Shown: positions 34,203 through 46,130, counted from the stretch's first letter. The stretch is DNA of 64,000 nt from Gammaproteobacteria bacterium HGW-Gammaproteobacteria-11 (GCA_002840055.1 PGZJ01000009.1:1-64000), one strand, 5' to 3'. Program-made: numbers and translations. Notes: generated by a model from the sequence alone, not told the origin.

Positions 34203-36035
34203 ATGTTTCGTTGGTTTGAACAACGTCTGAACCCTTTCCCCGATGATGAGCCCGGCGAACCACCCCGCACCCTGCTGGCTTTTTGTCTGCATTACACCAA
34301 GGGCAGTTGGACCTATCTGATTCTCGCAGCCCTGCTTATGGCCGGCATTGCCATGACCGAGGTCTGGCTGTTCAGCTTTCTCGGCAACATTGTTGACTGG
34401 CTTGCGGTCCAGAATCGCGAGACCTTCGTTGAAAACCAGGGCTGGCAGCTTGTCGGCATGGGGCTGGTGGTGCTGTTGCTGTTACCCGCGCTGATTGTCA
34501 CCAACTCGCTGATCAGCCATCAGACACTGATGGGCAACTTTCCCATGCGCATCCGCTGGCTGGTGCACCGCTACCTGCTCAAGCAGTCCATGGCCTTTTA
34601 TCAGGACGAGTTTGCCGGCCGCATCGCCACCAAGCTGATGCAGACCGCACTGGCCGTGCGCGAATGCGTAATCAAGCTGATTGATGTACTCAACTACGTG
34701 CTGGTGTACTTCATGGGCACTCTGCTGATCGTCGGGCTGGCCGACTGGCGCCTGACGCTGCCGATGCTCGGCTGGCTGCTGGGCTACATCCTGCTGATGC
34801 GTCATTTCATACCGCTGATGGGCAAGGTGGCCGAAGCCCAGGCCGATGCCCGCTCGATCATGACCGGGCGCATAGTCGACAGTTATACCAATATCCAGAC
34901 CGTCAAATTGTTCTCCCATGCCCAGCGTGAATCCAGCTATGCCCGTGACGGCATGCAGTCCTTCATGCACACCGTGTACCAGCAAATGCGCCTGGTCACA
35001 CTGGTCAATGGCTGCCTGTATCTGCTCAACGGCCTGCTGCTGGTCAGTGTTACCGCGCTGGCCATCTGGCTATGGCTGAATCAGGCCGCAAGCATCGGTG
35101 CCGTGGCGGTGGCTACTGGCCTGGTACTGCGGCTCTGGGGCATGTCGCAGTGGATCATGTGGGAGCTGGCGGCCCTGTTTGAAAATATCGGTACCGTCCA
35201 GGACGGCATCAACTCGATTTCCCGCCCGCAGGTGGTTCAGGATCAGCCTGAGGCCCGAGCACTTGCGGTATCCAAAGGCGAAATTCGCTTCGAGCATGTA
35301 CGCTTCCATTACGGCAAGGATCAGGGCGTTTTTGATGACCTGCATCTGAGCATTCGACCCGGCGAAAAAATCGGTCTGGTCGGCCGCTCCGGTGCCGGCA
35401 AATCAACGCTGGTCAATCTGTTGCTGCGTTTCCATGATATCGAGTCCGGCCGGATTCTGATCGACAATCAGGATATTGCTGGCGTCACCCAGGAATCCCT
35501 GCGCCAGCACATTGGCATGGTCACCCAGGATACCTCCCTGCTGCATCGCTCGGTTCGCGACAACATCGTCTATGGCCGCCCGGATGCCGATGAAGCCTCT
35601 CTGCTGAATGCCGCGCGTCAGGCCAGTGCCGAGCATTTCATTCGCGACCTGCAGGACGCCCGCGGTCGCAGCGGCTTCGATGCCCATGTCGGCGAGCGCG
35701 GCGTGAAACTCTCCGGCGGCCAGCGCCAACGCATTGCCATTGCCCGGGTCATGCTCAAGGACGCCCCTATCCTGATTCTTGATGAGGCCACCTCGGCCCT
35801 GGACTCAGAGGTCGAGGCGGCCATTCAGGAAAATCTGAACACCCTGATGCAGGGCAAGACAGTGATTGCCATTGCCCATCGTCTGTCCACCATAGCGGCC
35901 ATGGACCGGCTGATTGTGATGGACCAGGGCCGTATCATCGAAGATGGTACGCACGCCGAACTACTGGCCAAGGGCGGACTCTACGCCCAGCTCTGGTCCA
36001 GACAATCGGGCGGTTTTCTTGGTGAGGATATCTGA
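34203..36035 (+). CDS. ABC exporter, fused transmembrane and ATPase domains
   Basis: A 610-residue half-transporter. The N-terminal ABC type-1 membrane domain has about six helices (residues ~30-330). The ATPase shows Walker A VGRSGAGKST, signature LSGGQRQRIAIARVML, Walker B ILILDEATSALDSE and switch HRLSTIA. It probably dimerises to export a lipid, peptide or drug. The substrate is unknown. The start is an ATG without a strong ribosome site. It is monocistronic. Confidence 0.9.
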   Translation: MFRWFEQRLNPFPDDEPGEPPRTLLAFCLHYTKGSWTYLILAALLMAGIAMTEVWLFSFLGNIVDWLAVQNRETFVENQGWQLVGMGLVVLLLLPALIVTNSLISHQTLMGNFPMRIRWLVHRYLLKQSMAFYQDEFAGRIATKLMQTALAVRECVIKLIDVLNYVLVYFMGTLLIVGLADWRLTLPMLGWLLGYILLMRHFIPLMGKVAEAQADARSIMTGRIVDSYTNIQTVKLFSHAQRESSYARDGMQSFMHTVYQQMRLVTLVNGCLYLLNGLLLVSVTALAIWLWLNQAASIGAVAVATGLVLRLWGMSQWIMWELAALFENIGTVQDGINSISRPQVVQDQPEARALAVSKGEIRFEHVRFHYGKDQGVFDDLHLSIRPGEKIGLVGRSGAGKSTLVNLLLRFHDIESGRILIDNQDIAGVTQESLRQHIGMVTQDTSLLHRSVRDNIVYGRPDADEASLLNAARQASAEHFIRDLQDARGRSGFDAHVGERGVKLSGGQRQRIAIARVMLKDAPILILDEATSALDSEVEAAIQENLNTLMQGKTVIAIAHRLSTIAAMDRLIVMDQGRIIEDGTHAELLAKGGLYAQLWSRQSGGFLGEDI

Positions 36036-36168
36036 GGTGCATAACGGGCTATTTGCCTGGGTCACTGATGCTCGCTTGATAATGTGCCATCAACCCAGTG
36101 CATAACGGCCCCGATACGAGGCAATCCGGACTAGAGTAGAGCAAATACACTAATAAAAAGGACCTGCA

Positions 36169-37782
36169 ATGAAAGCCCTGCTTCCCCTCACCCTTGCCGC
36201 CATGCTGCTGCCTGGTATAGGTCATACCAGCAACTATCACGCGCCCGAGGTGCTGGTTCCACCTTCACCTTTCAAGGGTGTGCACGGCTTGGCAGTGGAT
36301 CAGCAGAACCGCCTGCTGGCCGGCAGTGTGGTGGGCTACAGCATGTACCAGGTCGATCAAGTCAGCAGCGAAGTGAGCACCTTTATCGGCCCGGATCTGG
36401 GCCAGGCCGATGATATCGCCATAGGCCCGCAGGGTGAGATGGCCTGGACCGGCTTCACCCTTGGCAAGCTCCTGTACCGCGACAATGACGATGCACCGAT
36501 TCGGGTGCTGGCAGAGGGTTTGCCCGGCATCAATTCCGTGGCCTTTGACCAGAAAAACGGCAAGCTCTACGCCAGCCAGGTATTTCTTGATGACGCGCTG
36601 TGGGAGTTTGATCTCAGCGCGCAGCAGCCACCCAGATTGATCAAACGCGATATGGGCGGTTTCAACGGTTTTGAAGTCGGCAGCGATGGCTGGCTTTATG
36701 GTCCGCTGTGGTTCAAGGGACTGGTCGTACGCATAAATCCGGAAAACGGCGACATGCAGACCGTGGGAGAAGGTTTCGGTACGCCGGCGGCGGTCAATTT
36801 CGATTCACAGGGGCAGCTGTTTGTGGTCGATACCCTGTCCGGCCAGTTGATCAAGCTGGATCCGGCCACCGGGGAAACCGATATGATCGCGCAACTGGCC
36901 AGTGCACTGGACAATCTGGCGATTGACGCTGAAGACCGTATCTTTGTCTCCAACATGGCTGACAACAGTATTTCCGAGGTCAACCCGGTATCAGGCGCAA
37001 CCCGGGTGATCGTCCAGGGCAATCTGGCAGCGCCCGCCGGACTCAGTCTCGCCGAGGACGGCAAGACCCTCTATGTCGCGGATGTGTTCAGTTTCCGTTC
37101 GGTGGATACCGCATCAGGCAAGGTCACTGATATCCGCCGCGCCCATGGCTCGGACATCGAGTACCCGATTGCCGTTGGGCTTGGCGAAGAGCGCGTATTG
37201 CTGACCAGCTTTTCCACCGGCACCCTGCATCTGCTCAAACGTGATGACATGTCGACACTGGCCATGGTCCATGGTCTGAATGCGCCTTCGGCCGCGGTTG
37301 AACTGGATGATGGCAGCATCCTGGTCAGTGAGCTTGGCAGCGGTGCGCTGATCCAGCTCAGTGGTCCGCAACTGGAAAACCGTCGGACGCTGGCCGAGGG
37401 ACTCTACGGCCCGGTGCAGATGATCAAGGGACAGGATGGGCAGATCTATATGACCGAGGCCGCCGGCTTTCTGACCCGGGTCAATCCGGCCACCGGCGAG
37501 ATAACTCGCCTGGCCCAGGACCTGCAGATGCCTGAAGGGCTGGTGCAGAGCGCCGAGGGTCAGTTCATCGTTGCCGAAACGGCGGCCAAGCGCTTGACCA
37601 GGCTGGATATCGCCAGTGGCGAACGCCACATACTGGCCGACAACCTGCCGATCGGTTACCCGACCAGTCCCGGCATGCCACCGAGCGGCATACCCACAGG
37701 TCTGGTCATGGCCGCAGATGGCACTCTTTACTTTTCTGCTGATCAGGACAACGGCATTTATCGGTTACGCCTCGCCGACTGA
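36169..37782 (+). CDS. Exported beta-propeller protein (SMP-30/NHL-like)
   Basis: A 537-residue protein with a short signal peptide ([21 protein letters not shown]). About a dozen propeller repeats follow, of the type [33 protein letters not shown] and [17 protein letters not shown]. It belongs to the broad SMP-30/gluconolaconase or Vgb-like group. No catalytic residue set could be confirmed, so it may be a lactonase-like hydrolase or a binding protein. The ribosome site AAGGACCTGCA precedes ATG. The 3' end overlaps the convergent acnA by 25 bp. Confidence 0.75.
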   Translation: MKALLPLTLAAMLLPGIGHTSNYHAPEVLVPPSPFKGVHGLAVDQQNRLLAGSVVGYSMYQVDQVSSEVSTFIGPDLGQADDIAIGPQGEMAWTGFTLGKLLYRDNDDAPIRVLAEGLPGINSVAFDQKNGKLYASQVFLDDALWEFDLSAQQPPRLIKRDMGGFNGFEVGSDGWLYGPLWFKGLVVRINPENGDMQTVGEGFGTPAAVNFDSQGQLFVVDTLSGQLIKLDPATGETDMIAQLASALDNLAIDAEDRIFVSNMADNSISEVNPVSGATRVIVQGNLAAPAGLSLAEDGKTLYVADVFSFRSVDTASGKVTDIRRAHGSDIEYPIAVGLGEERVLLTSFSTGTLHLLKRDDMSTLAMVHGLNAPSAAVELDDGSILVSELGSGALIQLSGPQLENRRTLAEGLYGPVQMIKGQDGQIYMTEAAGFLTRVNPATGEITRLAQDLQMPEGLVQSAEGQFIVAETAAKRLTRLDIASGERHILADNLPIGYPTSPGMPPSGIPTGLVMAADGTLYFSADQDNGIYRLRLAD

Positions 37783-40508
37783 ACAACCATGCGGCGCAGG
37801 ACATAATGCAGAATGCCACCGGCTTTGAAGTAATCCACTTCATTGCCGGTATCAATTCGGCAGATCACCTCAAAATCCACCGCCTTACCCTGTCTATTGG
37901 TGGCGGTTACCTTGAGCTGTTGACCCGGCTGGATACCATCGTCGATACCCGTGATATCCAGCAGCTCGTGCCCCTCCAGCCCCAGAGAGGCTGCAGTCTG
38001 GCCATCCATGAACTGCAGCGGCAACACGCCCATACCAACCAGATTGGAGCGGTGGATACGTTCGAAGCTTTCGGCGATGACCGCCTTGATGCCCAGCAAG
38101 TTGGTGCCCTTGGCGGCCCAGTCGCGACTTGATCCGGTACCGTACTCCTTGCCTGCCAGCACCACCAGGGGCACGCCATCAGCTTGGTAACGCATAGCCG
38201 CATCATAGATAGGCATGCGTTCGCCGCCGGGCAGGTGAATGGTCTCGCCACCCTCTTCGCCAGCCAGCATGCGATTGCGGATACGAATATTGGCAAAGGT
38301 GCCGCGCATCATCACTTCGTGATTACCCCGGCGCGAGCCGTAGGAGTTGAAATCCAGAGGATTGACACCGAGCGACTGCAAATTGGCCCCAGCCGGTGAA
38401 CTGGCCTTGATGTTACCGGCCGGCGAAATATGATCCGTGGTGATGGAGTCACCAAAAACGGCCAACACCCGCGCCTGCTTGATCGCAGCCAGGGGCTGCA
38501 GCGGCTGATCAATACGCTCAAAAAAGGGTGGATTCTTCACATAGGTTGAATCATCGCGCCAGGCATAGGTCGAGCCTTCAGCCACGGCAATACTCTGCCA
38601 ATGCTCATCCCCCTTGAAGACATCGGCATAGCGCGCGCTGAACATGCTGTCTTCAACCAGGGCAACGGCTTCGGCAATCTCTGCATTGCTCGGCCAGATA
38701 TCGCGCAGATAGACCGGCTTGTTCTGACTGTCCAGCCCGAGGGGATCAACCAGCAGATTCAGGCGAGTATTACCCGCCAGGGCATAGGCGACCACCAGTG
38801 GCGGCGACGCCAGCCAGTTAGCCTTGACCTGCGGATGCACGCGACCTTCGAAATTACGGTTACCGGACAGCACCGCCGACACCACCAGATCATGTTCACT
38901 GACCGCCTTGGCTATGGCATCCGGCAAGGGCCCGGAGTTACCGATACAGGTAGTACAGCCATAACCGACCAGATTGAAACCCAGACTATCGAGGTACTGG
39001 GTCAGATCCGCCTTGAGCAGGTAATCGGTGACCACCTTGGACCCCGGCGCAAGGGACGACTTGACCCAGGCCCGGCGCTGCAGGCCGCGCTCAACCGCTT
39101 TTTTCGCCAACAGACCCGCCGCCATCATCACGCTCGGGTTGGAGGTATTGGTACAGGAGGTGATGGCGGCAATCACCACCGCACCATGCTGCAACCTGTG
39201 CTCCTGACCATCAATCAACGCCACCGCTTCACTGCTGGCTGAGCCCACCGCAGTTCCACCGCCCCCTTCACTTTCCAGGCGAGCCTGTTCGTTGTCCTTG
39301 GGTTTGAGCTGCAATCCCAGCAGATCATCAAAGGCTTTATGCACATCGGCCAGTGCCACCCTGTCCTGGGGTCGACGGGGGCCGGCGAGACTGGCCTCAA
39401 CCTGCCCCATATCCAGGTGCAGGCTATCGGTGAACACCGGTTCATGACCAGGCTCGCGCCACAGTCCCTGCGCCTTGCAATAGGCTTCCACGCGCTCAAC
39501 CAGTGCATCCGGCCGCCCGGTCAATTTGAGGTAGCGCAAAGTTTCAGCGTCCACCGGGAAAAAACCGCAGGTAGCACCATATTCGGGTGCCATATTGGCA
39601 ATGGTGGCGCGGTCCGCCAGCGGCAATTCGGCCAGCCCGTCGCCATAGAACTCGACAAACTTGCCGACCACACCATGGCTTCGCAGCATTTGCGTGACGG
39701 TCAAAACCAGATCGGTTGCGGTCATGCCCTCACGGAGTTTGCCGGTCAACTTGAAGCCCACCACTTCCGGTATCAGCATGGATACCGGCTGGCCGAGCAT
39801 GGCGGCCTCGGCCTCGATACCGCCAACACCCCAGCCGAGCACACCCAGGCCGTTGATCATGGTGGTGTGTGAATCGGTACCAACCAGCGTATCCGGCCAG
39901 GCCCACTGCTCTCCATCACGCTCGGCAGACCAGACGCTCTGCGCCAGGTACTCCAGATTGACCTGGTGACAGATGCCGGTACCAGGTGGCACGACACGAA
40001 AATTGTCGAAGGCCTTCTGGCCCCAGCGCAGAAACTCATAGCGCTCGCCGTTACGTTGCATCTCAATGGCGACGTTCTGCCCAAAGGCACTGGCATCAGC
40101 AAAGTGGTCGACCATCACCGAATGATCGATGACCAGGTCCACTGGTGACAGCGGATTGATCTTCTCCGGATCACCTCCGGCACGCGCCAGGGCATCGCGC
40201 ATGGCGGCCAGATCCACAACCGCCGGTACCCCGGTAAAATCCTGCATCAACACCCGCGCCGGGCGGAACTGAATCTCACGGTCCGAGCGCCTGTCCAGCA
40301 GCCAATCCGCCATCGCCTGAATATCGGCCAGGCGCACCGTTTCGCCGTCTTCGCAGCGCAGCAAATTCTCCAGCAAGACCTTGAGCGACATCGGCAATCG
40401 GCTTATGTCGCCCAGTGTCTCTGCCGCTTTGGCCAGTGAATGATAACGATAACGGGCCTTGCCCACCTCGAGGGTAGCCAGACTGCCCAGACTGTTTGAA
40501 GCTGACAT
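37758..40508 (-). CDS. acnA: Aconitate hydratase A
   Basis: A 916-residue cytosolic aconitase of the TCA cycle, isomerising citrate and isocitrate through a 4Fe-4S cluster. The cluster-ligand segments [12 protein letters not shown] and [13 protein letters not shown] are present, as are the [26 protein letters not shown] and [18 protein letters not shown] motifs. The start is the ATG at 40508; the frame continues upstream without support. The C-terminus ends in a basic tail ([12 protein letters not shown]) slightly longer than usual. It diverges from the chemoreceptor gene. Confidence 0.96.
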   Translation of the reverse strand: MSASNSLGSLATLEVGKARYRYHSLAKAAETLGDISRLPMSLKVLLENLLRCEDGETVRLADIQAMADWLLDRRSDREIQFRPARVLMQDFTGVPAVVDLAAMRDALARAGGDPEKINPLSPVDLVIDHSVMVDHFADASAFGQNVAIEMQRNGERYEFLRWGQKAFDNFRVVPPGTGICHQVNLEYLAQSVWSAERDGEQWAWPDTLVGTDSHTTMINGLGVLGWGVGGIEAEAAMLGQPVSMLIPEVVGFKLTGKLREGMTATDLVLTVTQMLRSHGVVGKFVEFYGDGLAELPLADRATIANMAPEYGATCGFFPVDAETLRYLKLTGRPDALVERVEAYCKAQGLWREPGHEPVFTDSLHLDMGQVEASLAGPRRPQDRVALADVHKAFDDLLGLQLKPKDNEQARLESEGGGGTAVGSASSEAVALIDGQEHRLQHGAVVIAAITSCTNTSNPSVMMAAGLLAKKAVERGLQRRAWVKSSLAPGSKVVTDYLLKADLTQYLDSLGFNLVGYGCTTCIGNSGPLPDAIAKAVSEHDLVVSAVLSGNRNFEGRVHPQVKANWLASPPLVVAYALAGNTRLNLLVDPLGLDSQNKPVYLRDIWPSNAEIAEAVALVEDSMFSARYADVFKGDEHWQSIAVAEGSTYAWRDDSTYVKNPPFFERIDQPLQPLAAIKQARVLAVFGDSITTDHISPAGNIKASSPAGANLQSLGVNPLDFNSYGSRRGNHEVMMRGTFANIRIRNRMLAGEEGGETIHLPGGERMPIYDAAMRYQADGVPLVVLAGKEYGTGSSRDWAAKGTNLLGIKAVIAESFERIHRSNLVGMGVLPLQFMDGQTAASLGLEGHELLDITGIDDGIQPGQQLKVTATNRQGKAVDFEVICRIDTGNEVDYFKAGGILHYVLRRMVVQSARRNR

Positions 40509-40692
40509 AAGGTAATAACTCCTGAAGGCTGAACCGGTTAATCCAGCTGTTCTTGCTATACTCACCCTAGGCCTCTGAACCAGATACCGCAAGGGTGATT
40601 CAAGAAGCCGCCAAGTCAGTCGATAGTACTGACCAGTCTTTAATAAAACCTCTGAAGTGCATTTGCCTGCAGGCCTCGAACAGGAAGTATCC

Positions 40693-42252
40693 ATGCGAAA
40701 TAATCAACCCGTAACCCAACGCGAACGCACTTTCAATGCCGAGGAGCGGCTGATTTCAACGACCAACCTCAAGGGGCAGATCACCTACTGCAACAAGGCC
40801 TTTGTGGATGTCAGCGGTTTTGAGCATAACGAGCTGGTCGGTAGCCCACACAACCTGGTTCGCCACCCGGACGTCCCGACTGCGGTCTTCGAACATATGT
40901 GGAACGACCTTAAGGCCGGCAAAAGCTGGATGGGTATCGTCAAGAACCGCTGCAAGAACGGCGACCACTATTGGGTCAATGCCTTCGTCACACCCATCTG
41001 GGAGAGCAACCAGGTGGTGGGCTATGAATCCGTCAGGGTAAAAACCACCGCAGGCCAGGTTCAACGCGCTGAAGCGCTCTACAAGCGGCTCAAGAGCGGA
41101 GGCAATGGCATTCAGACCGACGTGAGTGGCATAGTCACGGATGTCCTGCCGGTTGTGGCCATTGCTGCACTGTCAGGCGGCGCAGGCATGATCTTTGGTG
41201 GCTGGGGTGTATTGGCTGCCGGCGCAGCAGCCATCCCCGCAGGCTTTGCCCTCAAGGCCTTTTACGACGGCCACCTGAAACGCATCCTCAAGGTCGCCGA
41301 CAACAGCATCACTGACCCGCTACTGGCCAGCATGTACACACCCTACAAAGGTGTATTGGGTCAAATTGAAATGTCTCTGCACAGCCAGCAGGCGCGCTTG
41401 CAAACCTGTCTTACCCGAGTCATGGACAGCGCCGAGCAGCTTAAAAAACAGGCGGGCGAAGCCAGTCATCTCGCAGTTCAGAGCCACGAGGGCATCAACA
41501 GGCAACGCACCGAAACCGATATGGTCGCTGCCGCCATCAATGAAATGGCCGCCGCCACCCAGGAAGTCTCCGGTAATGTGCTGCGCACGGCTGAGGCGAC
41601 CCGTGAAGCCAATGATCTGGCGGTTCACGGCAAACGCGTTGCCAGTCAGACCCGTGAAGCGATTGAAATCCTTTCCGAGTCGGTCAACTCCGCCGCCAGC
41701 GTGTCTGCGCAACTGGCCAATGATGCCCTGGAAATCGGCAAGGTTGTGGATGTCATCAAAAGCATTGCCGACCAGACCAACCTGCTGGCCCTGAATGCGG
41801 CCATTGAGGCCGCTCGGGCCGGTGAGCAGGGTCGCGGCTTTGCCGTGGTAGCTGACGAAGTCCGCGCCCTGGCCAGCCGTACAGCCGACTCAACCGGACA
41901 GATCCACGGCCTGATCGATAACCTGCAAGCCGCTGCACGCCGCGCTGTTGATACCATGCGCAGCGGCCACGAGCAGGCTGATCGGGGCGTCGCCCAGGTC
42001 ATCGAAGCGGATGAAGCGCTGGACGGCATTCGCGCCGCGATTGAACGCATCAACGACATGGCCGGGCAGATTGCCAGTGCCTCCGAGGAGCAGAGTGCGG
42101 TAGCCGAGGAGATCAACCGCAATATCACCAACATTGCCGCACAGTCCGATGTCACCTCAGAACAGGCGCAGCGCAGCGCCAGCCTGAGCAGCGCCCTGTC
42201 TACCACCGCGGCACAGCAGGCCGCGCTGGTTGAACGCTTCAACAGGCGCTGA
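40693..42252 (+). CDS. aer: Aer-type methyl-accepting chemotaxis protein with PAS domain
   Basis: A 519-residue energy-taxis receptor. The N-terminal PAS domain (residues ~15-125) has the Aer signature [24 protein letters not shown] and [10 protein letters not shown] hydrophobic hairpin (~155-195) anchors it in the membrane without a periplasmic domain. The signalling tip [37 protein letters not shown] is intact. It probably binds FAD and reports redox state to CheA. No C-terminal methyltransferase-binding pentapeptide is seen. The ribosome site is CAGGAAG before ATG. Confidence 0.9.
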   Translation: MRNNQPVTQRERTFNAEERLISTTNLKGQITYCNKAFVDVSGFEHNELVGSPHNLVRHPDVPTAVFEHMWNDLKAGKSWMGIVKNRCKNGDHYWVNAFVTPIWESNQVVGYESVRVKTTAGQVQRAEALYKRLKSGGNGIQTDVSGIVTDVLPVVAIAALSGGAGMIFGGWGVLAAGAAAIPAGFALKAFYDGHLKRILKVADNSITDPLLASMYTPYKGVLGQIEMSLHSQQARLQTCLTRVMDSAEQLKKQAGEASHLAVQSHEGINRQRTETDMVAAAINEMAAATQEVSGNVLRTAEATREANDLAVHGKRVASQTREAIEILSESVNSAASVSAQLANDALEIGKVVDVIKSIADQTNLLALNAAIEAARAGEQGRGFAVVADEVRALASRTADSTGQIHGLIDNLQAAARRAVDTMRSGHEQADRGVAQVIEADEALDGIRAAIERINDMAGQIASASEEQSAVAEEINRNITNIAAQSDVTSEQAQRSASLSSALSTTAAQQAALVERFNRR

Positions 42253-42411
42253 GCCAACAATCAGCAGTCGCCCATGGCCGAAAGGGAACTTGGCCATCAT
42301 GCAGGGTTACATCATGCCCAAGGCTGCTGGACAGCAGTCATGACATACCGTGACCGTCCAACGGGTCGGTGATAAACTGCCGAGCTTTACAGCACCCCCA
42401 AGGAATACAGC

Positions 42412-44244
42412 ATGTGCGGAATTGTCGGCGCCGTCGCCCAGCGCAATATCACCCCCATTCTGATTGAAGGCCTGCGGCGCCTGGAGTACCGCGGCTACGA
42501 CTCCGCCGGGGTAGCGGTGCTGGCGGATGGCAACGGCATCAAACGCGTACGGGCGGTGGGCAAGGTAATAGAACTGGAAAACGCCCTGGCCAACTCGCCG
42601 GCCAACGGCCACCTGGGTATTGCCCATACCCGCTGGGCGACCCATGGCAAACCGGCCGAACACAATGCCCATCCACACATCTCCGGCAAGCTGGTGGTGG
42701 TCCACAACGGCATCATTGAGAACCATGCGCCACTGCGCAAACGTCTGATCGACCTGGGCTACCAGTTCACCTCGGAAACCGATACCGAAGTGGTTGCCCA
42801 CTTGATTGCCCACTATTTTCAGCAAAACCACGACCTGCTGGAGGCCTTTCGCACGGCCCTGGGCGAGCTGCACGGCGCCTACGCGCTGGCATTGATCCAT
42901 GAAGATCAGCCACAGACCCTGTATTGCGCCCGTATGGGCAGCCCGCTGGTCATTGGCGAGGGTAGCGAAGAGCACTACATAGCCTCCGATCCTTTGGCCC
43001 TGCTACAGGTAACCGACCGTTTTCGCTACCTGGAAGAAGGCGACCATGCGCGCCTGAGCATGACCCGTTGTGAGATATGGGACAGCCGCAACAACCCTGT
43101 TGATCGCCCGGTAAAACGCTATGAGCATGCCGCCCATAGTCTGGAGAAAGGTGAATACCGGCATTACATGCTCAAGGAAATTTTTGAGCAGCCCCAGGCG
43201 ATCAGCGACACCCTGTCCGGCACCTTGGGTGACGATCATGTACTGACCGCGGTGCTCGGCCCGGAGGCAGAAACCCGGCTGGCGGATATCGCCAATATTC
43301 ATATTGTTGCCTGTGGTACCAGTTACCACGCCGGTCTGGTGGCGCGTTACTGGATTGAAGAGCAGGCTGGCATCCCCTGCTGCGTGGAAGTCGCCAGCGA
43401 ATACCGCTATCGCACCGTGGTGGTCCCCGCCAACACCCTGCTGATTACCATCTCGCAGTCAGGCGAGACCGCCGACACCCTGGCGGCGTTGCGCTTTGCC
43501 AAGGATCAGGGTTATCTGGCCACACTGGCCATCTGTAACGTGGCAGGCAGCTCGCTGGTACGTGAAGCAGACTGGCGCCTGCTGACCCATGCCGGCCCCG
43601 AAATCGGTGTCGCCTCGACCAAGGCCTTTACCACACAACTGGTCGCCCTGCTGTGGCTGACTACCGCACTGGCCCAGGTACGCAACAGAGACAGCGCAGT
43701 TATTCAACGCAACGTGCAGGCCCTCAAGACCTTGCCGCAAGTGATTCAGCAAAGTCTCGAGCTGGCACCGCGCATTACCAGTCTGGCCGAGCGGTTTGCC
43801 AACAAGCATCATGCGCTGTTCCTCGGCCGTGGCACGCACTACCCGATTGCCATGGAAGGCGCACTCAAGCTCAAGGAAATCAGCTATATCCACGCCGAGG
43901 CCTATGCCGCAGGCGAACTCAAGCATGGTCCGCTGGCACTGGTGGATGAAGACATGCCGGTGGTCAGCGTTGCGCCCAGTGACAGCCTGCTGGAAAAGCT
44001 CAAATCCAATCTGGAGGAAGTCCGCGCCCGTGGCGGTCAGTTGATCACCTTCGCCTGCGAGACCATCGAGCAGGGTGAGCCGGACGCCAACCATGAGGTG
44101 ATCACCCTGCCCTGGGTTGAAGACTGCATTTCACCCATTGTCTATACCATCCCGTTGCAACTGCTCAGCTACCATGTGGCGCTGGTCAAGGGTACGGATG
44201 TGGACAAGCCGCGCAACCTGGCCAAATCGGTGACAGTGGAATAA
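42412..44244 (+). CDS. glmS: Glutamine-fructose-6-phosphate aminotransferase
   Basis: A 610-residue enzyme making glucosamine-6-phosphate, the first step to UDP-GlcNAc for peptidoglycan and LPS. The N-terminal amidotransferase starts MCGIVGAV (Cys1 nucleophile), with HTRWATHGKP. Two SIS isomerase domains follow (TSYHAGLVARYW; SQSGETADTLAALR; GRGTHYPIAMEGALKLKEISY). The ending KPRNLAKSVTVE is the standard GlmS C-terminus. The ribosome site is AAGGAA. No glmS ribozyme is seen, as expected outside Firmicutes. Confidence 0.98.
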   Translation: MCGIVGAVAQRNITPILIEGLRRLEYRGYDSAGVAVLADGNGIKRVRAVGKVIELENALANSPANGHLGIAHTRWATHGKPAEHNAHPHISGKLVVVHNGIIENHAPLRKRLIDLGYQFTSETDTEVVAHLIAHYFQQNHDLLEAFRTALGELHGAYALALIHEDQPQTLYCARMGSPLVIGEGSEEHYIASDPLALLQVTDRFRYLEEGDHARLSMTRCEIWDSRNNPVDRPVKRYEHAAHSLEKGEYRHYMLKEIFEQPQAISDTLSGTLGDDHVLTAVLGPEAETRLADIANIHIVACGTSYHAGLVARYWIEEQAGIPCCVEVASEYRYRTVVVPANTLLITISQSGETADTLAALRFAKDQGYLATLAICNVAGSSLVREADWRLLTHAGPEIGVASTKAFTTQLVALLWLTTALAQVRNRDSAVIQRNVQALKTLPQVIQQSLELAPRITSLAERFANKHHALFLGRGTHYPIAMEGALKLKEISYIHAEAYAAGELKHGPLALVDEDMPVVSVAPSDSLLEKLKSNLEEVRARGGQLITFACETIEQGEPDANHEVITLPWVEDCISPIVYTIPLQLLSYHVALVKGTDVDKPRNLAKSVTVE

Positions 44245-44268
44245 GCCGCGCTCAACCCGGGCCTGTCA

Positions 44269-44289
44269 GGCGGTCACTCAGTGACCGCC
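44269..44289. terminator. Palindromic hairpin shared by convergent glmS and the ABC ATPase gene
   Basis: GGCGGTCACT and AGTGACCGCC are a perfect pair around one base. It covers the stop of the minus-strand ATPase gene and lies 25 bp after glmS. It probably ends both transcripts, although there is no T-run. Confidence 0.5.
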
Positions 44290-45084
44290 CTCATCCCGCA
44301 TCATTCCCAGAATCTCCCGCTCCATCGGCGCATAGTCAGGATGGGCCCGCAGCTGTTCGCGGGTAGTGATCTGCCCGTCGGCCTTGAACGGCGGATGCAG
44401 GATTTTTCTGACCCGGCCCGGATGGCGGGATAAAAATACGATCTGGTCCCCCAGCAACAACGCCTCCTCGACATCATGGGTGACCATGACCACGGTCATG
44501 CGCTCCTTGCGAATCACATCCAGCAGCAGCTCCTGCATCTGCCAGCGAGTCTCGGCATCCAGTGCGCCAAAGGGCTCATCCATCAGCAGCACCTTGGGTG
44601 AATTGGCCAGGGCACGGGCCAGCGCTACCCGCTGTCGCATGCCGCCGGACAATTCATGCGGGTACGCCTCGGCAAAGGCGGTGAGGCCGACCCGGTCGAG
44701 GAAGTAATCCACCGTGCCTTCCTGCATGGCCAAGACATCGCCGTTGATCTTCAGACCATAGGCCACATTCTGCCGCACCTTGAGCCAGGGAAAGGAGGTA
44801 TAGCCCTGAAACACCATGCCGCGGTCACGGTGCGGACCGCGTACCTGCTCACCGCCCAGCAGCACGTCTCCGCTGCTGGGCATATCCAGTCCGGCGAGCA
44901 TGCGCAACACCGTAGACTTGCCGCAGCCGGAGGGCCCCAGCAGGATACACACCTGGCGGGGCTCGACGCTGAAACTCACGCCATCCACAGCCACCACTTC
45001 ACGGCCGCGGTCCGAGAACACCTTGCCCAGCTGTCTGGCCTGCAGGCCAGACAGCTCGGTGATTGCTGAGACGGCGCTACTCAT
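44278..45084 (-). CDS. ABC importer ATPase, nitrate/sulfonate/taurine type
   Basis: A 268-residue ATPase: Walker A LLGPSGCGKST, signature LSGGMRQRVALARAL, Walker B VLLMDEPFGALDAE, and the MTVVMVTHDVEEALLLGD segment typical of SsuB/TauB/NrtD. Its ATG overlaps the stop of the binding-protein gene (ATGA), with GGAG upstream, so translation is coupled. It is the last gene of the permease/binding protein/ATPase operon. The substrate is not assignable. Confidence 0.9.
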   Translation of the reverse strand: MSSAVSAITELSGLQARQLGKVFSDRGREVVAVDGVSFSVEPRQVCILLGPSGCGKSTVLRMLAGLDMPSSGDVLLGGEQVRGPHRDRGMVFQGYTSFPWLKVRQNVAYGLKINGDVLAMQEGTVDYFLDRVGLTAFAEAYPHELSGGMRQRVALARALANSPKVLLMDEPFGALDAETRWQMQELLLDVIRKERMTVVMVTHDVEEALLLGDQIVFLSRHPGRVRKILHPPFKADGQITTREQLRAHPDYAPMEREILGMMRDEGGH

Positions 45085-46130
45085 GGATTCTCCAGCGCCG
45101 CCTTGAGCGGACCAAGCTCGATACCGGAGGTCCAGTCATGCAGTTCAGTGGCCAGGCCGAACTTCTGCCACCAGGCGTTGGTGGTGTTCCAGTGCTCGAC
45201 AATCTGACCGTTGCTCATGCCCAGTGGCAGCTCGCCTTTGGCTACACCCATGAAGCGGCCGGCCTCGTCGCGATCGAACACCATGATGCCGCCCTTGTAG
45301 ATCTCGCCATCAGTGCCAATGACCATTTCCACGTCAGAGACACTGAACTGGATGGCCTCGGCGATAATGCGATTGCCCTCCTCAGGGTTCTGTTTCCAGA
45401 ACTCCACAGCCCGGAAATAGGCCTGCATGGCCAGATTGGCAGCCTCGGGTCGTTCGCTCAAAAAAGCCTCGCTCATATACACGCCATCACCCAGCAGGGC
45501 GGTGCTGATCCAGTCATCCTGGCTGGAGTCGGCGACCACGCGGGCACCCGGCATATTGGCCAGCAACTGGCTACCGAAGGGTTCCCACAACTCAACGGCG
45601 CTGACACTGCCACCAAGCATGGCGCCAACTGCCTCATCCATGATCACGTTAACGAACTCCACCTGATCAATGGCCACGCCGTTCTGTTCCAGCCAGATAC
45701 CCATGAAAATCTGCGTCAGCCCCCCCTCCATAACAGCAATCTTCTTGCCGATCAGGTCGGTTGCCGATTCGATACCCGGCGCCAGAATGATCTTGTCAGT
45801 GCCATAGGAGGGATTGGTATAGGTCACCAGCTTGATCGGAACCTGCTGGTCCACGGCAATCGGACCGTACTCCACGGTGCTGGAGGTGATATCCAACTGA
45901 CCGGCGGTCATCAGGGCAAAACTTTCATAGGGGTCTTCGATGATACTGATCTGCAAATCCAGCTCAGGTACCAGATTTTTCTCCTTGGCGATAAACCAGA
46001 AGCCATACCCTGGCCATGAGAACAGCGATACGTTGACCTTTTCAGCCGCCTGCAGCACGCCGCTGGCGCAGAACAGGGCCGTGCCAAGCAAACAGCCCTT
46101 GAACCCTTTACTCCAGTTGTTCAGTCCCAT
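45081..46130 (-). CDS. Periplasmic substrate-binding protein, NMT1/THI5-like
   Basis: A 349-residue binding protein. The start is at the ATG eight codons into the frame, where GGAGAG is well spaced. The signal peptide is FKGCLLGTALFCASGVLQA. The mature domain has the NMT1-like pattern: GYGFWFIAKEKNLVPELDLQISIIEDP, then MTAGQLDITSSTVEYGPIAVD and IGKKIAVMEGGLTQIF. Such proteins bring sulfonates, nitrate, pyrimidine precursors or amides to their permease. It lies 77 bp after the permease gene. Confidence 0.88.
   Translation of the reverse strand: MGLNNWSKGFKGCLLGTALFCASGVLQAAEKVNVSLFSWPGYGFWFIAKEKNLVPELDLQISIIEDPYESFALMTAGQLDITSSTVEYGPIAVDQQVPIKLVTYTNPSYGTDKIILAPGIESATDLIGKKIAVMEGGLTQIFMGIWLEQNGVAIDQVEFVNVIMDEAVGAMLGGSVSAVELWEPFGSQLLANMPGARVVADSSQDDWISTALLGDGVYMSEAFLSERPEAANLAMQAYFRAVEFWKQNPEEGNRIIAEAIQFSVSDVEMVIGTDGEIYKGGIMVFDRDEAGRFMGVAKGELPLGMSNGQIVEHWNTTNAWWQKFGLATELHDWTSGIELGPLKAALENP

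Noticed and set aside
42253..42411. glmS ribozyme or riboswitch upstream of glmS
   Set aside because: The 159-bp leader is too short and shows no such fold by eye; this ribozyme is a Firmicutes feature.
45063..46019. 318-codon plus-strand frame over the binding-protein gene
   Set aside because: The opposite strand encodes a clear NMT1-like binding protein with signal peptide and operon partners.
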